Of a DNA stretch of 64,000 bases, positions 53,401-62,100 are shown one piece after another. A program made the position numbers and the translations under genes. Below the pieces are notes generated by a model that did no database searches, was not told the DNA's origin, and saw only the letters and a program-made list of their open reading frames with translations. Within the stretch, counting starts at the first letter, position 1, and each line of letters begins with the position of its first letter. The DNA lies in assembly GCA_963665085.2 (NCBI GenBank), contig CAXXXS010000001.1, positions 3,596,001 through 3,660,000 of the forward strand. The letters run 5' to 3'. The stretch comes from G963665085 sp963665085. GTDB taxonomy: Bacteria; Bacteroidota; Bacteroidia; Bacteroidales; JAAAOM01.

Positions 53401-53673
53401 AATAATAGTCTGGCAAAAGAATGGTTTGATAAAAAATGGCAAGTAAAAACAGAAGCAGAAATATTATTGCCAAACGGAATACAAAAAAGACCAGACCGTG
53501 TTCTCTTTGGAGAAGAGAAAGTAGTTGTTATAGATTATAAATTTGGTTTGCAAGAGATAAATAAACACCTGCAACAGGTAGAAGAATATGTTAAATTAAT
53601 GAAAAACATGAATTATAGTAAAGTGGAAGGTTTTGTTTGGTATGTTGCACTTAATAAAATAAGTAAAGTATAA
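50461..53673 (+). CDS. UvrD/AddA-type helicase-nuclease
   Basis: This is a 1070-aa superfamily-1 DNA helicase with a C-terminal nuclease domain, the AddA/RecB-like protein of double-strand-break repair. Motifs in order are Walker A KASAGSGKTFQLTKEY (residues 11-26), motif Ia AVTFTNKATAEMKGRI, motif II DEFQDTSELQW, motif III GDVKQAIYRWRN, motif V TIHKSKGLEFDAVIIPF and motif VI LYVATTRAKQVL. The C-terminus has a PD-(D/E)XK pattern (RPDRVLFGEEKVVVIDYKFG) as in RecB-type nucleases. An AddB partner is not in the window upstream or downstream. The stop overlaps the next ATG by one base (TAATG), so it is coupled to the radical SAM gene. Confidence 0.92.
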   Translation: MRNAEKLTIYKASAGSGKTFQLTKEYLSILFKNPAAYKNILAVTFTNKATAEMKGRILNELSKIANEQPSDYAGEFQKSLKYSKEVLVSKAKLILNNILHDYSRFTIETIDNFFQRVLKSFTKELHIYFNYNLELDTPKIIEQAASQMVFNSHENRELREWLSEFALEKISQGKTWNAKRDIVFLGNELFNEQFQLTFDKINEEGNDKETLRNYIAACNQVIEDFENYLAEIGEKALSSIQNNGFSVEDFTQKSKGVAGYFEKLAQKKDSAPNTYVIKASIDFDNWIPKKSSKKEEIFKLYDDCLKQLLDSALHFVEENSEKYESAKSILKLIYAFGILTDLYSHVRTITNEQNIFLLADTGKLIHTVIENNDAPFIYEKLGSLYTHFMIDEFQDTSELQWMNFFPLIQNSLALGNKNIVVGDVKQAIYRWRNSNWNILGNKIYNQVPSSQLETINLEKNWRSNKNIIQFNNSLYKQLSEDLQHIFNSEMDEFLTDNPFSGTIKSAYNELKQELPTNKIIEDGYVNIKLVDDEDWEEQILKELPNIIIELLNKGFEQSQITLLVRNRREGQAVIDKLIEGSKKILAETGIQPNFLSSDALLLKSSKTVRCVLSALRYIVSKEDKINKAYLTTLIYEALNQGPVFLHEKEEEGQEPLSWLNSNEHGVNQYSLYNLVSEIIKKFNLDSFNEKSFVVSFLDIVLDFSRNHHTGIKSFLDWWDEHGDKLSLNVEEADNAIQVLTIHKSKGLEFDAVIIPFCNWQIDQHVSHANIMWCAPKTGPFNEVPVVPVTYSNKLSKTNFKSEYAFEKLNTYIDNINLLYVATTRAKQVLIIRSPHPDQIKRNGLTCSRLLLNTFKSVSPIQEQDFINIPQRFLEEENIFEVGKLENSTKQKQKKQNSLDVSLSDKPGIVGDMLNVKYNHKDYMSSGISTSLINEGKLLHKIFERIIYIDDVNNAVDEAYMSGLIPNGEKAQMVKSITELINNSLAKEWFDKKWQVKTEAEILLPNGIQKRPDRVLFGEEKVVVIDYKFGLQEINKHLQQVEEYVKLMKNMNYSKVEGFVWYVALNKISKV

Positions 53674-54617
53674 TGTTGGAATATCCGTGGATACATAACA
53701 GGCGATTTAATGCATATGCCGAATATATAAAACAGAGATTTGGCGGACGTATTCAGAAAGTTTCGATAGATGCAGGATTTACTTGTCCCAATAGAGATGG
53801 AAATGTATCTCGTGGAGGATGTTCTTTTTGTAACAACAACGCATTTAATCCCTCTTATTGCAAGCCGGAAAAAAGTGTTAAGCAACAAATAGGGGAAGGG
53901 ATAGATTTTCATAAGAAGCGATATAAAGCCGCACATAATTATGTGGCATATTTTCAGGCTTATTCCAATACTTATGCCACACTTTCAGATTTAAAAGAGA
54001 TTTATGAACAAGCTCTCTCTATACCAGATATTGTAGGTTTAGTGATTGGCACAAGGCCCGACTGTGTTGATGAAGAGAAGCTCGACTATTTCAAAGAACT
54101 TTCAGGGCGTACATTTCTTACTTTGGAGTATGGTATAGAATCAACATATAATTCAACACTAGAACGAATAAACCGGGGACATACTTTTGAACAGTCTGTG
54201 TGGGCTATTGAAGAAACAGCAAAGAGAGGGATTGCTACAGGAGGGCATATGATTTTTGGTTTGCCTGGCGAATCCAGGGAAGAAATGCTGGAACAGGTGA
54301 AGGTGTTATCTGAATTATCTTTGCATAGTATTAAGTTTCATCAGCTACAGATTATTAAAGGAACAAAAATGGCAAAAGAATATGCCGCAGATAATACCGT
54401 TTTTCAATTATTTTCAATTGAAGACTACATAGAATTTTGTGTTGATTTTGTAGAACGATTTAATCCCAAAATTTATATACAACGTATAGCAGGAGAATCT
54501 CCACCGGAATTTATCGAAGCAAATTATTGGGGAAAGCGTTATGATATTGTATTAAATAGTTATGAAAAACGTTTGGAAGAGAGAAATACCTGGCAGGGAA
54601 AGTACTTTAAGCCATAA
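53673..54617 (+). CDS. YhcC-type radical SAM protein (TIGR01212 family)
   Basis: This is a 314-aa radical SAM enzyme with the cluster-binding cysteines Cys38, Cys50 and Cys53 (TCPNRDGNVSRGGCSFC). The family start YPWIHNRRFNAYAEYIKQRFGGRIQKVSIDAGF and later AYFQAYSNTYA, GTRPDCVDEEKLDYF, LEYGIESTYNSTLERINRGH and GGHMIFGLPGESREEML are typical of the TIGR01212/YhcC group. The function of this family is not settled. The gene starts on the stop codon of the helicase gene, but I see no known functional link between the two. Confidence 0.92.
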   Translation: MLEYPWIHNRRFNAYAEYIKQRFGGRIQKVSIDAGFTCPNRDGNVSRGGCSFCNNNAFNPSYCKPEKSVKQQIGEGIDFHKKRYKAAHNYVAYFQAYSNTYATLSDLKEIYEQALSIPDIVGLVIGTRPDCVDEEKLDYFKELSGRTFLTLEYGIESTYNSTLERINRGHTFEQSVWAIEETAKRGIATGGHMIFGLPGESREEMLEQVKVLSELSLHSIKFHQLQIIKGTKMAKEYAADNTVFQLFSIEDYIEFCVDFVERFNPKIYIQRIAGESPPEFIEANYWGKRYDIVLNSYEKRLEERNTWQGKYFKP

Positions 54618-54739
54618 GATAAACATTTACGAGGTGTGTGTAGAAAAATAAAATAAAAAATTATTTTGATTCATCCTTAAGTTCTTATAATTTAGCTGTT
54701 ACGAAAAATATTTTTGATATTAACCATTAGCAGCCCTTT

Positions 54740-55117
54740 ATGAAAAAAGTTAAAATTTATTTGCGTTCTATTTCAAGTGATAAAGAACATAAGCTTTCCT
54801 TGTTTGATTCAAATGGTAACGGTGGTATAAATGAACTTGAGACTGTAGTTTTTGCAGGAGATGAAGTTGTATGGAAAACCGATTACAAAAGTGGAATTAA
54901 AGAAATCACAAAAATCTATTCTAAAGAGGGGAAGAAGAATGTTTTTAAGAAAATAACTAAAAAGAATAAAAAGGGTTTTAGTTTGAAAATCCCAAAAGAT
55001 GCAAAAGGAAAAGAAGCTTATGGTATTGATTATCTTACCAAAGATGGAAAAGAAATAAAGATAGATCCCGTTCTGAAAATCAAACCACCTCCACAGGAAA
55101 ATGGTGATGACAACTAA
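54740..55117 (+). CDS. Small unknown basic protein upstream of the TPR kinase
   Basis: I do not recognise this 125-aa protein beyond its general look. It has no signal peptide, is rich in Lys, Gly and beta-forming segments (KVKIYLRSISSDKEHKLSLFDSNGNGGI, VVFAGDEVVWKTDYKSGIKEITKIYS, KGFSLKIPKDAKGKEAYGIDYL) and ends in a proline-rich, acidic tail (KPPPQENGDDN). It is probably a small soluble beta-sandwich. Its end overlaps the start of the histidine kinase gene by 17 bases, so the two are translationally coupled and may work together. A TATTTTTG (54709-54716) shortly before the ATG could be a -7 element. Confidence 0.7.
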   Translation: MKKVKIYLRSISSDKEHKLSLFDSNGNGGINELETVVFAGDEVVWKTDYKSGIKEITKIYSKEGKKNVFKKITKKNKKGFSLKIPKDAKGKEAYGIDYLTKDGKEIKIDPVLKIKPPPQENGDDN

Positions 55118-56984
55118 ATCATTTTATATTACTATTTCTCTATTTCTTGGGTTTTTCTTTATGCTTACTATTAATTGCTATTCGAACGGTAGCAATGTTA
55201 ATGATAGTGCTGTTAATCAGGAACTGAATGTTTTGCATCAAAAAGCAGAACAAAGTTCTAATGCAGATACAATTTTATTTTATAGTAAAAAGGCACTTGA
55301 CATAGCAAAGGCGCATAACTTTGATATATCCAGGACATTATTGCTAATGGGGGATGGTTATTTGCAGTTAGGAGAATTATCAACTGCTTTGGATTGTTTT
55401 ACAGAAGCTGCCAGTTTATATGAAAATCAGGATAACCAAATAGGTTTAGCTACTGCTTTTTCGTATATCTCAACTGTTTATAATGCCCAGCACAATCAGG
55501 ATAACGCAATTTTATACTCAAAAAAAGCAATTGATGTTTTTACGAGTATAAATGATTCTACAAGACTTACAACAGCGATACACAACTTAGGGTATATGTA
55601 TTATACCTACAATCAGGACGATTCTGCATTGCTTTTTTTTGCAAAGGCGCAGGAAATGTATGAAATGTTGAAGAATAAAATTGGAATTGCCTATTGCATT
55701 GGTAATTCGGGTTTGGTATACATTAACCAGCAAAAATGTGAACAGGCAAAAACAAATTTAAATACTGCAATAGAGATTTTAAAAGGGCTTAATGATGAAT
55801 ATGCGATAACTGAATACATGATTGCATATTCTAAAGTTTTACAGGTTGAAGGATTTTACGAAGAGGCAATCAGATATGCTAAAGATAGCTATACGTTAGC
55901 CCAGGTAAATAACATAAGCGAATACAAACGAGATGCTGCATATCGATTGGCTAAATTATATGAAGTAACGCAAAGATTCGATGAAGCATATTATTTTTTA
56001 GAATCTTATTATGCTGTGCGCGATAGCATAAAAAATTTGGAGACTATACAACAAATGGCGGATTTACGAACAGAATTCGAAGTAAATCAGAAACAGATAG
56101 AGGTTGATAATCTTACGAAACGAAAAACAGTCCAACTTATAATAATTTCAGCATTACTTATAATTATAATTCTTGGGTGCTGGATTATTGTTATTTATAA
56201 AAAAAATTTCACCCGGGTACGTGAATTTACAGTTGTATTAGAAAAAAGGAGAAAACAACTTGAAAAACAAAGGACTGAGCTGTCTGAACTAAATAGTATA
56301 AAAGACAAGTTTTTTTCTATTATTTCTCACGACCTTAGGGCACCTATTAATTCCTTAGGTGGAATATCAATAATGATCCGGGAAAGTATTGAAAATGAAA
56401 ACTATGCCTTACTTTGGGAAGTTGTTGATTATATTGATAAAACAACCTTTTCTCTTTCAAGTCTGTTAGAGAATCTTCTTAATTGGGGGATGTTTCAACA
56501 GGGGAAATTGAGAATAGAAATGGGGAAAGTAAATGTTAAGCCACTGATAAATGAAGTAGTAAGTCTGTTTTCAACAGTTATAATTTCAAAAAATATTCAG
56601 CTAAAGCTTAATGTAAATGATAATGTTTTTATTCTCGGCGAAAAAAATAGTTTAATGATGATTCTAAGAAACCTTTTCAGTAATGCCCTGAAATTTACTC
56701 AGAAAGGGGAAATTATTACTATTTCAACGGAAAGAAAACAAAATAAAAAAGTGGAATTAATTGTAAAAGATCAAGGTGTTGGAATTCCAAAAGAAAAACT
56801 TGAAAATATCTTTATAATAAGCCAAAACAAAAGTACTTACGGAACAGAAAAGGAAAAAGGTCTTGGTCTTGGATTGACCCTTGTATATGAGTTTGTTAAC
56901 TTAAATGGCGGTGTTATTTCTGTTGAAAGTAAAGTTGGAGTTGGCACAACATTTAGAATCTTGTTTAACGAACCGAACGAATAG
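55101..56984 (+). CDS. TPR-containing membrane histidine kinase
   Basis: The protein is 627 aa. An N-terminal signal or anchor (FYITISLFLGFFFMLTINCYS) is followed by about seven TPR units facing the periplasm (about 35-330, for example LLLMGDGYLQLGELSTALDCFTEAASLYE, TAIHNLGYMYYTYNQDDSALLFFAKAQEMYE). One transmembrane helix lies at about 347-370 (TVQLIIISALLIIIILGCWIIVIY). The kinase core has H-box KFFSIISHDLRAPINSLGGISIM, N-box MILRNLFSNALKFT and G-box GLGLGLTLVYEFV. A second start at 55107 is equally possible. It has no receiver or output domain, and no response regulator gene is adjacent. Confidence 0.92.
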   Translation: MVMTTKSFYITISLFLGFFFMLTINCYSNGSNVNDSAVNQELNVLHQKAEQSSNADTILFYSKKALDIAKAHNFDISRTLLLMGDGYLQLGELSTALDCFTEAASLYENQDNQIGLATAFSYISTVYNAQHNQDNAILYSKKAIDVFTSINDSTRLTTAIHNLGYMYYTYNQDDSALLFFAKAQEMYEMLKNKIGIAYCIGNSGLVYINQQKCEQAKTNLNTAIEILKGLNDEYAITEYMIAYSKVLQVEGFYEEAIRYAKDSYTLAQVNNISEYKRDAAYRLAKLYEVTQRFDEAYYFLESYYAVRDSIKNLETIQQMADLRTEFEVNQKQIEVDNLTKRKTVQLIIISALLIIIILGCWIIVIYKKNFTRVREFTVVLEKRRKQLEKQRTELSELNSIKDKFFSIISHDLRAPINSLGGISIMIRESIENENYALLWEVVDYIDKTTFSLSSLLENLLNWGMFQQGKLRIEMGKVNVKPLINEVVSLFSTVIISKNIQLKLNVNDNVFILGEKNSLMMILRNLFSNALKFTQKGEIITISTERKQNKKVELIVKDQGVGIPKEKLENIFIISQNKSTYGTEKEKGLGLGLTLVYEFVNLNGGVISVESKVGVGTTFRILFNEPNE

Positions 56985-56999
56985 CTTGACTCTCTTTGT

Positions 57000-57007
57000 T
57001 ATCTTTG
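57000..57007 (+). promoter_or_regulatory. Possible -7 element of the acetyltransferase gene
   Basis: TATCTTTG matches TAnnTTTG exactly and lies 28 bases before the ATG. No TTG is found at the 17-base spacing, so support is partial. Confidence 0.3.
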
Positions 57008-57035
57008 TCTTTTTATTTTATTAATTGATTTTTTT

Positions 57036-57509
57036 ATGCATGATATAGAAGTTATACGTTGCGATTTTGCTAATCCTGAACACTGCCAGGCTGAGATTGA
57101 TTTAATGAAAACATATATGTTGGATAAAATGGGTGATGCAACACCATTATCCGATGAACAGAACAAACAACTGATTGAAGGGCTCAAGAATTTACCAACA
57201 GCATTAACTTTACTTGCAAAATGCGATGGAGAATATGTTGGGCTTACAAATAGTTTTGTGAATTTTGGGACATTTGCTGCTCGTCCATTTTTAAATATCC
57301 ATGATGTAATAGTAAAATCATCACATAGGGGTAAAAAGATCGGAAAACAACTTCTCGAAGAAAATATCAGAATAGCCAACGAAGAATTGAATTGCGTAAA
57401 AATAACCCTGGAAGTAAGGGATGATAATAAAGTTGCCCAAAACCTTTATAAATCATTAGGTTTTGCTGATACAAATCCTCCTATGTATTTTTGGTCGAAG
57501 AATTTTTAG
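57036..57509 (+). CDS. GNAT-family N-acetyltransferase
   Basis: This is a 157-aa acetyl-CoA-dependent acetyltransferase. The fold is seen as LLAKCDGEYVGLTNSFVNFGTFAARPFLNIHDVIVKSSHRGKKIGKQLLEENIRIANEELNCVKITLEVRDDNKVAQNLYKSLGF. The RGKKIGKQLL stretch is motif A, the acetyl-CoA pyrophosphate loop (R/Q-x-x-G-x-G/A), although the first glycine of the canonical pattern reads as lysine. Substrate unknown. Its last 29 bases overlap the end of the convergent propeller kinase gene. Confidence 0.88.
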   Translation: MHDIEVIRCDFANPEHCQAEIDLMKTYMLDKMGDATPLSDEQNKQLIEGLKNLPTALTLLAKCDGEYVGLTNSFVNFGTFAARPFLNIHDVIVKSSHRGKKIGKQLLEENIRIANEELNCVKITLEVRDDNKVAQNLYKSLGFADTNPPMYFWSKNF

Positions 57510-60500
57510 GAAGTACAACTTTAAAGGTACTTCCTTTTCCGGGAACGCTTTCAACAGATATATCTCCATTATTTTTTGACACAAACTCTTTACATAAAAT
57601 TAGACCTAAACCTGTACCTTTCTCTCCTGCAGTTCCTGTTGTCTTAAGTTTCTTGTCTATTTTGAAAAGTTTATCAAGATCATCAGTTGGGATTCCTGTT
57701 CCTGTATCTTTAACATAAATAATATTTTTTTGTTCTTCTTCTAAAAGTTCAACATTTACAGATTCTCCTTTTGTGCAGAATTTTATGGCATTATTTACAA
57801 GGTTTCGGATTACTGTATTGATCATCTCCCTATCACCAAAAGCAAAAACATCTTCGCAAAAATTTGCCGTTAAAATAACACCTTTATTCTTTGCCTCATT
57901 TTTGTAAAGCAATGTTATCTCATTCACCAATTTCGATAAATTAAAGTTGAGTGGTTCAAAATTAATGCGCTTGCTTTGAGAACGGGACCACGTTAAAAGG
58001 TTTTCAAGTAATTTGTTGATATTTTTAGCTGATTCATAAACCTGTTTGAATCCTTCTTGTTTTTCTTCTTCATCTAAAAGTTTGTAGTTGCTGTTAATTA
58101 CTTCGCCAACAGACAATAAACTCGTAAATGGGTTTTTTAAGTCATGTGCGATTATGGAAAAGAACTTATCTTTTGTTGCGTTAAGTTCTTTTAGCCCTTT
58201 CTCTGATAAAACGAGTTTTTGATTTACCTCACTAATTTTTTGATTTTGAGCTGTTAAAAGTTTATTGGTTTTTGCCCTCATTAAGTATCCATAGATAAAG
58301 AATACGATACTAATAAATGTTAGTAATTCAATCAGGTAGAACCAGGGTGTTTTCCAAAAAGGAGGTTTTATATGGATTTTTAGTCCAGACGATGGAGCAC
58401 TCCAAACTCCATCTGCATTTTGAGCTTTCACTCTGAAATTATATTCTCCCGGAGACATGTTGGCATAAGAGACATAATTTCTGCTGCCTGAATAGTGCCA
58501 TTCTTCATCTAATCCTACCATTTGATAGGCATAATTTATTCTCGATGAGTTTAAGTCTCCTAATGCAGAAAATTCCAGTGAGAAATATTTATTTTTATTG
58601 TCAATGGTTATTTCATCAATATAAGAGATGTTTTCGGAGATGATATAATTATCACTACTGTCACAAACCATAATCTTATTAGGAGGGCATGATTTGTTTA
58701 TTTTTGCCTTCTTACCAAGAATTTCAAGATCGGTTATTGTAATTTTAGAAGGTATTGGTTCTTGTGAAATGTTTTCAGGGTTTATTATGTTTAATCCATA
58801 AACACCTCCAAAATATAGTTTTCCGCTTTTTCCTTTATGGAATGCTCCACCATTAAACTCATTGCTTTGTAAACCATCGTTTACATCAAAGTTCTTTAGT
58901 TTATATGTTTTAAGGTTTAACCTGCATAACCCGAGGTTTGTGCTTAACCAGATGTTATTGTTGTTGTCTGGTAAAATGCTGTAGATAACTTCATTTGGTA
59001 GTCCTTCATTCAATCCGAATCGTTTAAATTCTTTAGTTTTTGAATTAAAACGGTCTAGCCCGTTATTGGTCCCAATCCAAAAATAATCCGACCCGGTTTC
59101 TTCATAAATTGCAAATACAATATTGTCTGATAAGCTATTTGGGTTCTCAGGATTATGCTGATAACAGACGAATTTTTCTGTTTTATAATCCATTATATTT
59201 AACCCGCCACCATAAGTGCCAATCCAGAGATTATCTTTAGTGTCCTGATGGATTGATGCATAAATAAAATTGTGAGAAATACTTGTTGCATCATCGGTTT
59301 GATGAAGGAATCTTTTAAAATTATCGTTTTTCGGATCAAACCGGTTTAATCCATTTCGTGTGCCAATCCATAAAATGCCGTATTTGTCTTCATAAATAAC
59401 ACGAACAGAATTGTCTGAGATGCTGGAAGGATTGTCCTTTTCGAAAACATACTTTTTAAATCGATTTTCATTTGCAATAAATAAGTTTAGTCCACCACCA
59501 TCAGTTCCAGCCCAAATTCTACCTTTTGAATCTTGAAATATATCTCTAACAGATGAAACGGATAAGGAATTTGGATTATTCGGGCCGTGATCATAAAATT
59601 GGTATTTTTCCTCTTCTGGATTATATTTTGTGATGCCTTTGTTATTAGTGCCAATCCAAACGTTTTCTGAATTATCTTCAAATATTGTCCAGACAAAATT
59701 ACTTGCCATACTATTGGGATTCAATGGATCATGGTTTAATAACTCAAATTTATGAGAACGTGGATTGTAGATGCAAATTCCAGCACCAAATGTACCTAGC
59801 CACAGAGAGCCTTGTTTATCTTCATAGATGCAATTAATAGCATTCTCACTCAAGCTGGTCTGAATTCCGGGTGTGTGTTCATGTCGAATAACTCTTTCTG
59901 AGGAGCTTGAAATTTGATATAATCCATCCCCAAATGTGCCATACCAAATATCCCCGGAATTGCTTTTATGTATTGGTTTTGTTGTGTTTATTGATAAACT
60001 GTGAGAAGAATCAAATGCATCAATTAATTGAGATATTTCGTTCGTTTCAAGGTTGAGGTAATACAAACCATCATTGCATGTTATCCAGAGTTTGTTTTTT
60101 TGTTTGTCAAGCAATAGCTTTTCGATAGAAAGTTTGGAAGAACTATGGTGCGAAATATTTGCAGTTTTGATTTTATCTTCTGAATTTATCTCAAAAAGGC
60201 CAAGATCTGTTCCAATATAAATACTATTATTATCCACAGTTATGGATGTGATTTTTTCAATCGGAAGATTATCTTTTGTTTGAATTTGAACCTTCTCACA
60301 GATATTACTTGTGTAAGAAAATTTAAACAATCCAGAATTGGAAGCAATCCAGATTAAATCATTATTCCCTTCAACAATTTCATTTATCCGGGTTTTTAAA
60401 TAGGAAATTTGATTACATACTATCTGTTGATTTGTTAATGTCTTCGGATTAATCATATTCAATCCGTTAACAGTTCCCACCCAAACATAATTGTATTTAT

Positions 60501-60915
60501 CAATCATCAGATATGTTATACTATCATTCGTAAGACTTGTTGGGCCTTTTGTGTCTTTGAAATTATAAAATGTTTCTATCCTTGGATTAAAGGCAGAAAG
60601 GCCTTTTTTAGAGCCAAACCAAAGCATACCTGTTGAATCTTCAGCTATGTGTTCGATCCATTTGTAGCAAATTGTATTTGTTGTTGAAATGTCAGGCCTG
60701 TAGATCTTAATGTTTTCTCCGTCATATCGGTTAAGTCCATCTTCGGTCCCAAACCACATAAATCCCATTTTATCCTGGTATATGGCATATACAGAACTAA
60801 GTGAAAGTCCATCATTAATTGTGATTCTGCGAAATCGTATGTTTTCCTTTTGCGAAAAAATAGCAGCAAAGGAAAAAGTTAATAGTAGCGAAATGAATAG
60901 TTTTTTTACTAACAT
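57481..60915 (-). CDS. Two-component propeller sensor histidine kinase without output domain
   Basis: The protein is 1144 aa. A signal or anchor (MLVKKLFISLLLTFSFAAIFSQ) is followed by about fourteen regulator-propeller repeats forming two seven-bladed periplasmic propellers (repeated DKMGFMWFGTEDGLNRYDG-type units). A Y_Y_Y domain (INYAYQMVGLDEEWHYSGSRNYVSYANMSPGEYNFRVKAQ) and one transmembrane helix (WFYLIELLTFISIVFFIYGYL) lead to a kinase core (H-box FFSIIAHDLKNPFTSLLSVGEV, G-box GTGLGLILCKEFV). Classical hybrid two-component regulators of this type continue into a receiver and AraC domain, but this one stops after the ATPase. It lies 11 bases downstream of an XRE regulator gene, apparently in one operon. 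Confidence 0.93.
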   Translation of the reverse strand: MLVKKLFISLLLTFSFAAIFSQKENIRFRRITINDGLSLSSVYAIYQDKMGFMWFGTEDGLNRYDGENIKIYRPDISTTNTICYKWIEHIAEDSTGMLWFGSKKGLSAFNPRIETFYNFKDTKGPTSLTNDSITYLMIDKYNYVWVGTVNGLNMINPKTLTNQQIVCNQISYLKTRINEIVEGNNDLIWIASNSGLFKFSYTSNICEKVQIQTKDNLPIEKITSITVDNNSIYIGTDLGLFEINSEDKIKTANISHHSSSKLSIEKLLLDKQKNKLWITCNDGLYYLNLETNEISQLIDAFDSSHSLSINTTKPIHKSNSGDIWYGTFGDGLYQISSSSERVIRHEHTPGIQTSLSENAINCIYEDKQGSLWLGTFGAGICIYNPRSHKFELLNHDPLNPNSMASNFVWTIFEDNSENVWIGTNNKGITKYNPEEEKYQFYDHGPNNPNSLSVSSVRDIFQDSKGRIWAGTDGGGLNLFIANENRFKKYVFEKDNPSSISDNSVRVIYEDKYGILWIGTRNGLNRFDPKNDNFKRFLHQTDDATSISHNFIYASIHQDTKDNLWIGTYGGGLNIMDYKTEKFVCYQHNPENPNSLSDNIVFAIYEETGSDYFWIGTNNGLDRFNSKTKEFKRFGLNEGLPNEVIYSILPDNNNNIWLSTNLGLCRLNLKTYKLKNFDVNDGLQSNEFNGGAFHKGKSGKLYFGGVYGLNIINPENISQEPIPSKITITDLEILGKKAKINKSCPPNKIMVCDSSDNYIISENISYIDEITIDNKNKYFSLEFSALGDLNSSRINYAYQMVGLDEEWHYSGSRNYVSYANMSPGEYNFRVKAQNADGVWSAPSSGLKIHIKPPFWKTPWFYLIELLTFISIVFFIYGYLMRAKTNKLLTAQNQKISEVNQKLVLSEKGLKELNATKDKFFSIIAHDLKNPFTSLLSVGEVINSNYKLLDEEEKQEGFKQVYESAKNINKLLENLLTWSRSQSKRINFEPLNFNLSKLVNEITLLYKNEAKNKGVILTANFCEDVFAFGDREMINTVIRNLVNNAIKFCTKGESVNVELLEEEQKNIIYVKDTGTGIPTDDLDKLFKIDKKLKTTGTAGEKGTGLGLILCKEFVSKNNGDISVESVPGKGSTFKVVLPKNSSTKNT

Positions 60916-60926
60916 TTGTTTTTGGT

Positions 60927-61139
60927 TTACTGGTTATCATCTATATACTCTAAAATATCCCCTGGTTGACACTCTAAAGCCTTACAAATTGCCTCCAGGG
61001 TAGAAAAACGTATTGCTTTTGCTTTTCCTTTTTTTAATATAGATAAGTTTGATAAGGTAATCCCTACTTTCTCTGATAATTCTGTTAGGCTCATTTTACG
61101 TTTTGCCAACATTACGTCTAAATTTACAATAACTGACAT
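60927..61139 (-). CDS. XRE-family HTH transcriptional regulator
   Basis: This is a 70-aa Cro/CI-type DNA-binding protein: MLAKRKMSLTELSEKVGITLSNLSILKKGKAKAIRFSTLEAICKALECQPGDILEY. It is the short YozG-like form that commonly pairs with DUF2975 membrane proteins. The DUF2975 gene ends 11 bases upstream and the propeller kinase begins 11 bases downstream on the same strand. The three genes therefore look like one operon, and the regulator probably controls it. Confidence 0.9.
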   Translation of the reverse strand: MSVIVNLDVMLAKRKMSLTELSEKVGITLSNLSILKKGKAKAIRFSTLEAICKALECQPGDILEYIDDNQ

Positions 61140-61150
61140 CTGCTACATTG

Positions 61151-61774
61151 TTAAATAGGTGTATTGTTTTGTTCTAACCCTTTTTTTAATATGTGTGCAA
61201 GCACCCAAATAAATATTCCTAAAAGCAATACTCCCGAATAATTTGGCAAATCATCAGAAATGCGGATATTTTGTAGGACCAAATTTTTTGCCAGATAGTG
61301 ATAACTTATTTGAAAATAAATAATACTTAACCCCCAAAAGGCAAAAAGCCCATAAGATAAGCGTTTTAATAAGGAAATATTTGCAAAGGTGAATATTTCG
61401 CCTTCATATACATTTTTAATGAATAACCGAAATGTGTTTGTAAGAAAAATAAGCCATAAAACTATTACAATAAGAATAAATCCAAATTGTTTGGCAATAA
61501 AACTGGGCGTATTGAAAAAGTGTATTTTTGATGTGGCTTCAACAAGTTCAATTTTAACATTTTGATTGTTAATATTTATAAAGCCAGGTTCTAGATAATC
61601 TATTTTTGATGGTAATAAAAAGTGTAATTGTAAATCATAGCTTTCGCTATTTATATAGAAAAGAACATTTAATATAACTACAGCGAATCCTGTTATTACA
61701 ATAACTGTGAAAATTATATTTGTTAACCAATAAATAATGGAAATACTAAAAGGAGTAGGTTTGTCCCATGACAT
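61151..61774 (-). CDS. DUF2975-family membrane protein
   Basis: I start this 207-aa protein at the ATG at 61774 (MSWDKPTPFSISIIYWL); a TTG at 61858 would add a polar 28-residue extension. Four transmembrane helices are visible: IIFTVIVITGFAVVILNVLFYI, FGFILIVIVLWLIFLTNTFRLFI, LSYGLFAFWGLSIIYFQISYHYL and YSGVLLLGIFIWVLAHILKKG. The segment VYEGEIFTFANISLLKRLSYGLF is typical of DUF2975. The family has no known biochemical activity and is usually encoded with a small XRE regulator, as here. Confidence 0.85.
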   Translation of the reverse strand: MSWDKPTPFSISIIYWLTNIIFTVIVITGFAVVILNVLFYINSESYDLQLHFLLPSKIDYLEPGFININNQNVKIELVEATSKIHFFNTPSFIAKQFGFILIVIVLWLIFLTNTFRLFIKNVYEGEIFTFANISLLKRLSYGLFAFWGLSIIYFQISYHYLAKNLVLQNIRISDDLPNYSGVLLLGIFIWVLAHILKKGLEQNNTPI

Positions 61775-62100
61775 AATAATACTGTTTAATTTTGATGTTT
61801 TTTTGTTGAGTAAAGGTAATGAAATATTGTTTTTCGGTTTGTTTTTGTTGAAAAACAATAAAGTTTTGTTTGGTTAGTACTATTTTTAATTGCTTAACAG
61901 GCTAGTTTTATATCAATAAGTATGCTTATCTCAGGGATTATGGTTTTATTTTTTACATCAATCCTGATTGTTCTTTTTTTGTCTTTTATCCGAAAGCTCC
62001 AACCATATTTTTTACCTGGAAAATTCCATTTTTCTTCATTCATAAAAATACGGTGCCCACAAAGCTAATGTTTTCTTAGTTAATTGATAAGGTTTGTAAT

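Noticed and set aside
61931..61968. TCAGGGATT...AATCCTGA stem with T-rich flank
   Set aside because: Stem has a bulge and no plus-strand gene precedes it; on the minus strand it lies more than 130 bases past the six-TM kinase stop and lacks a T tract.
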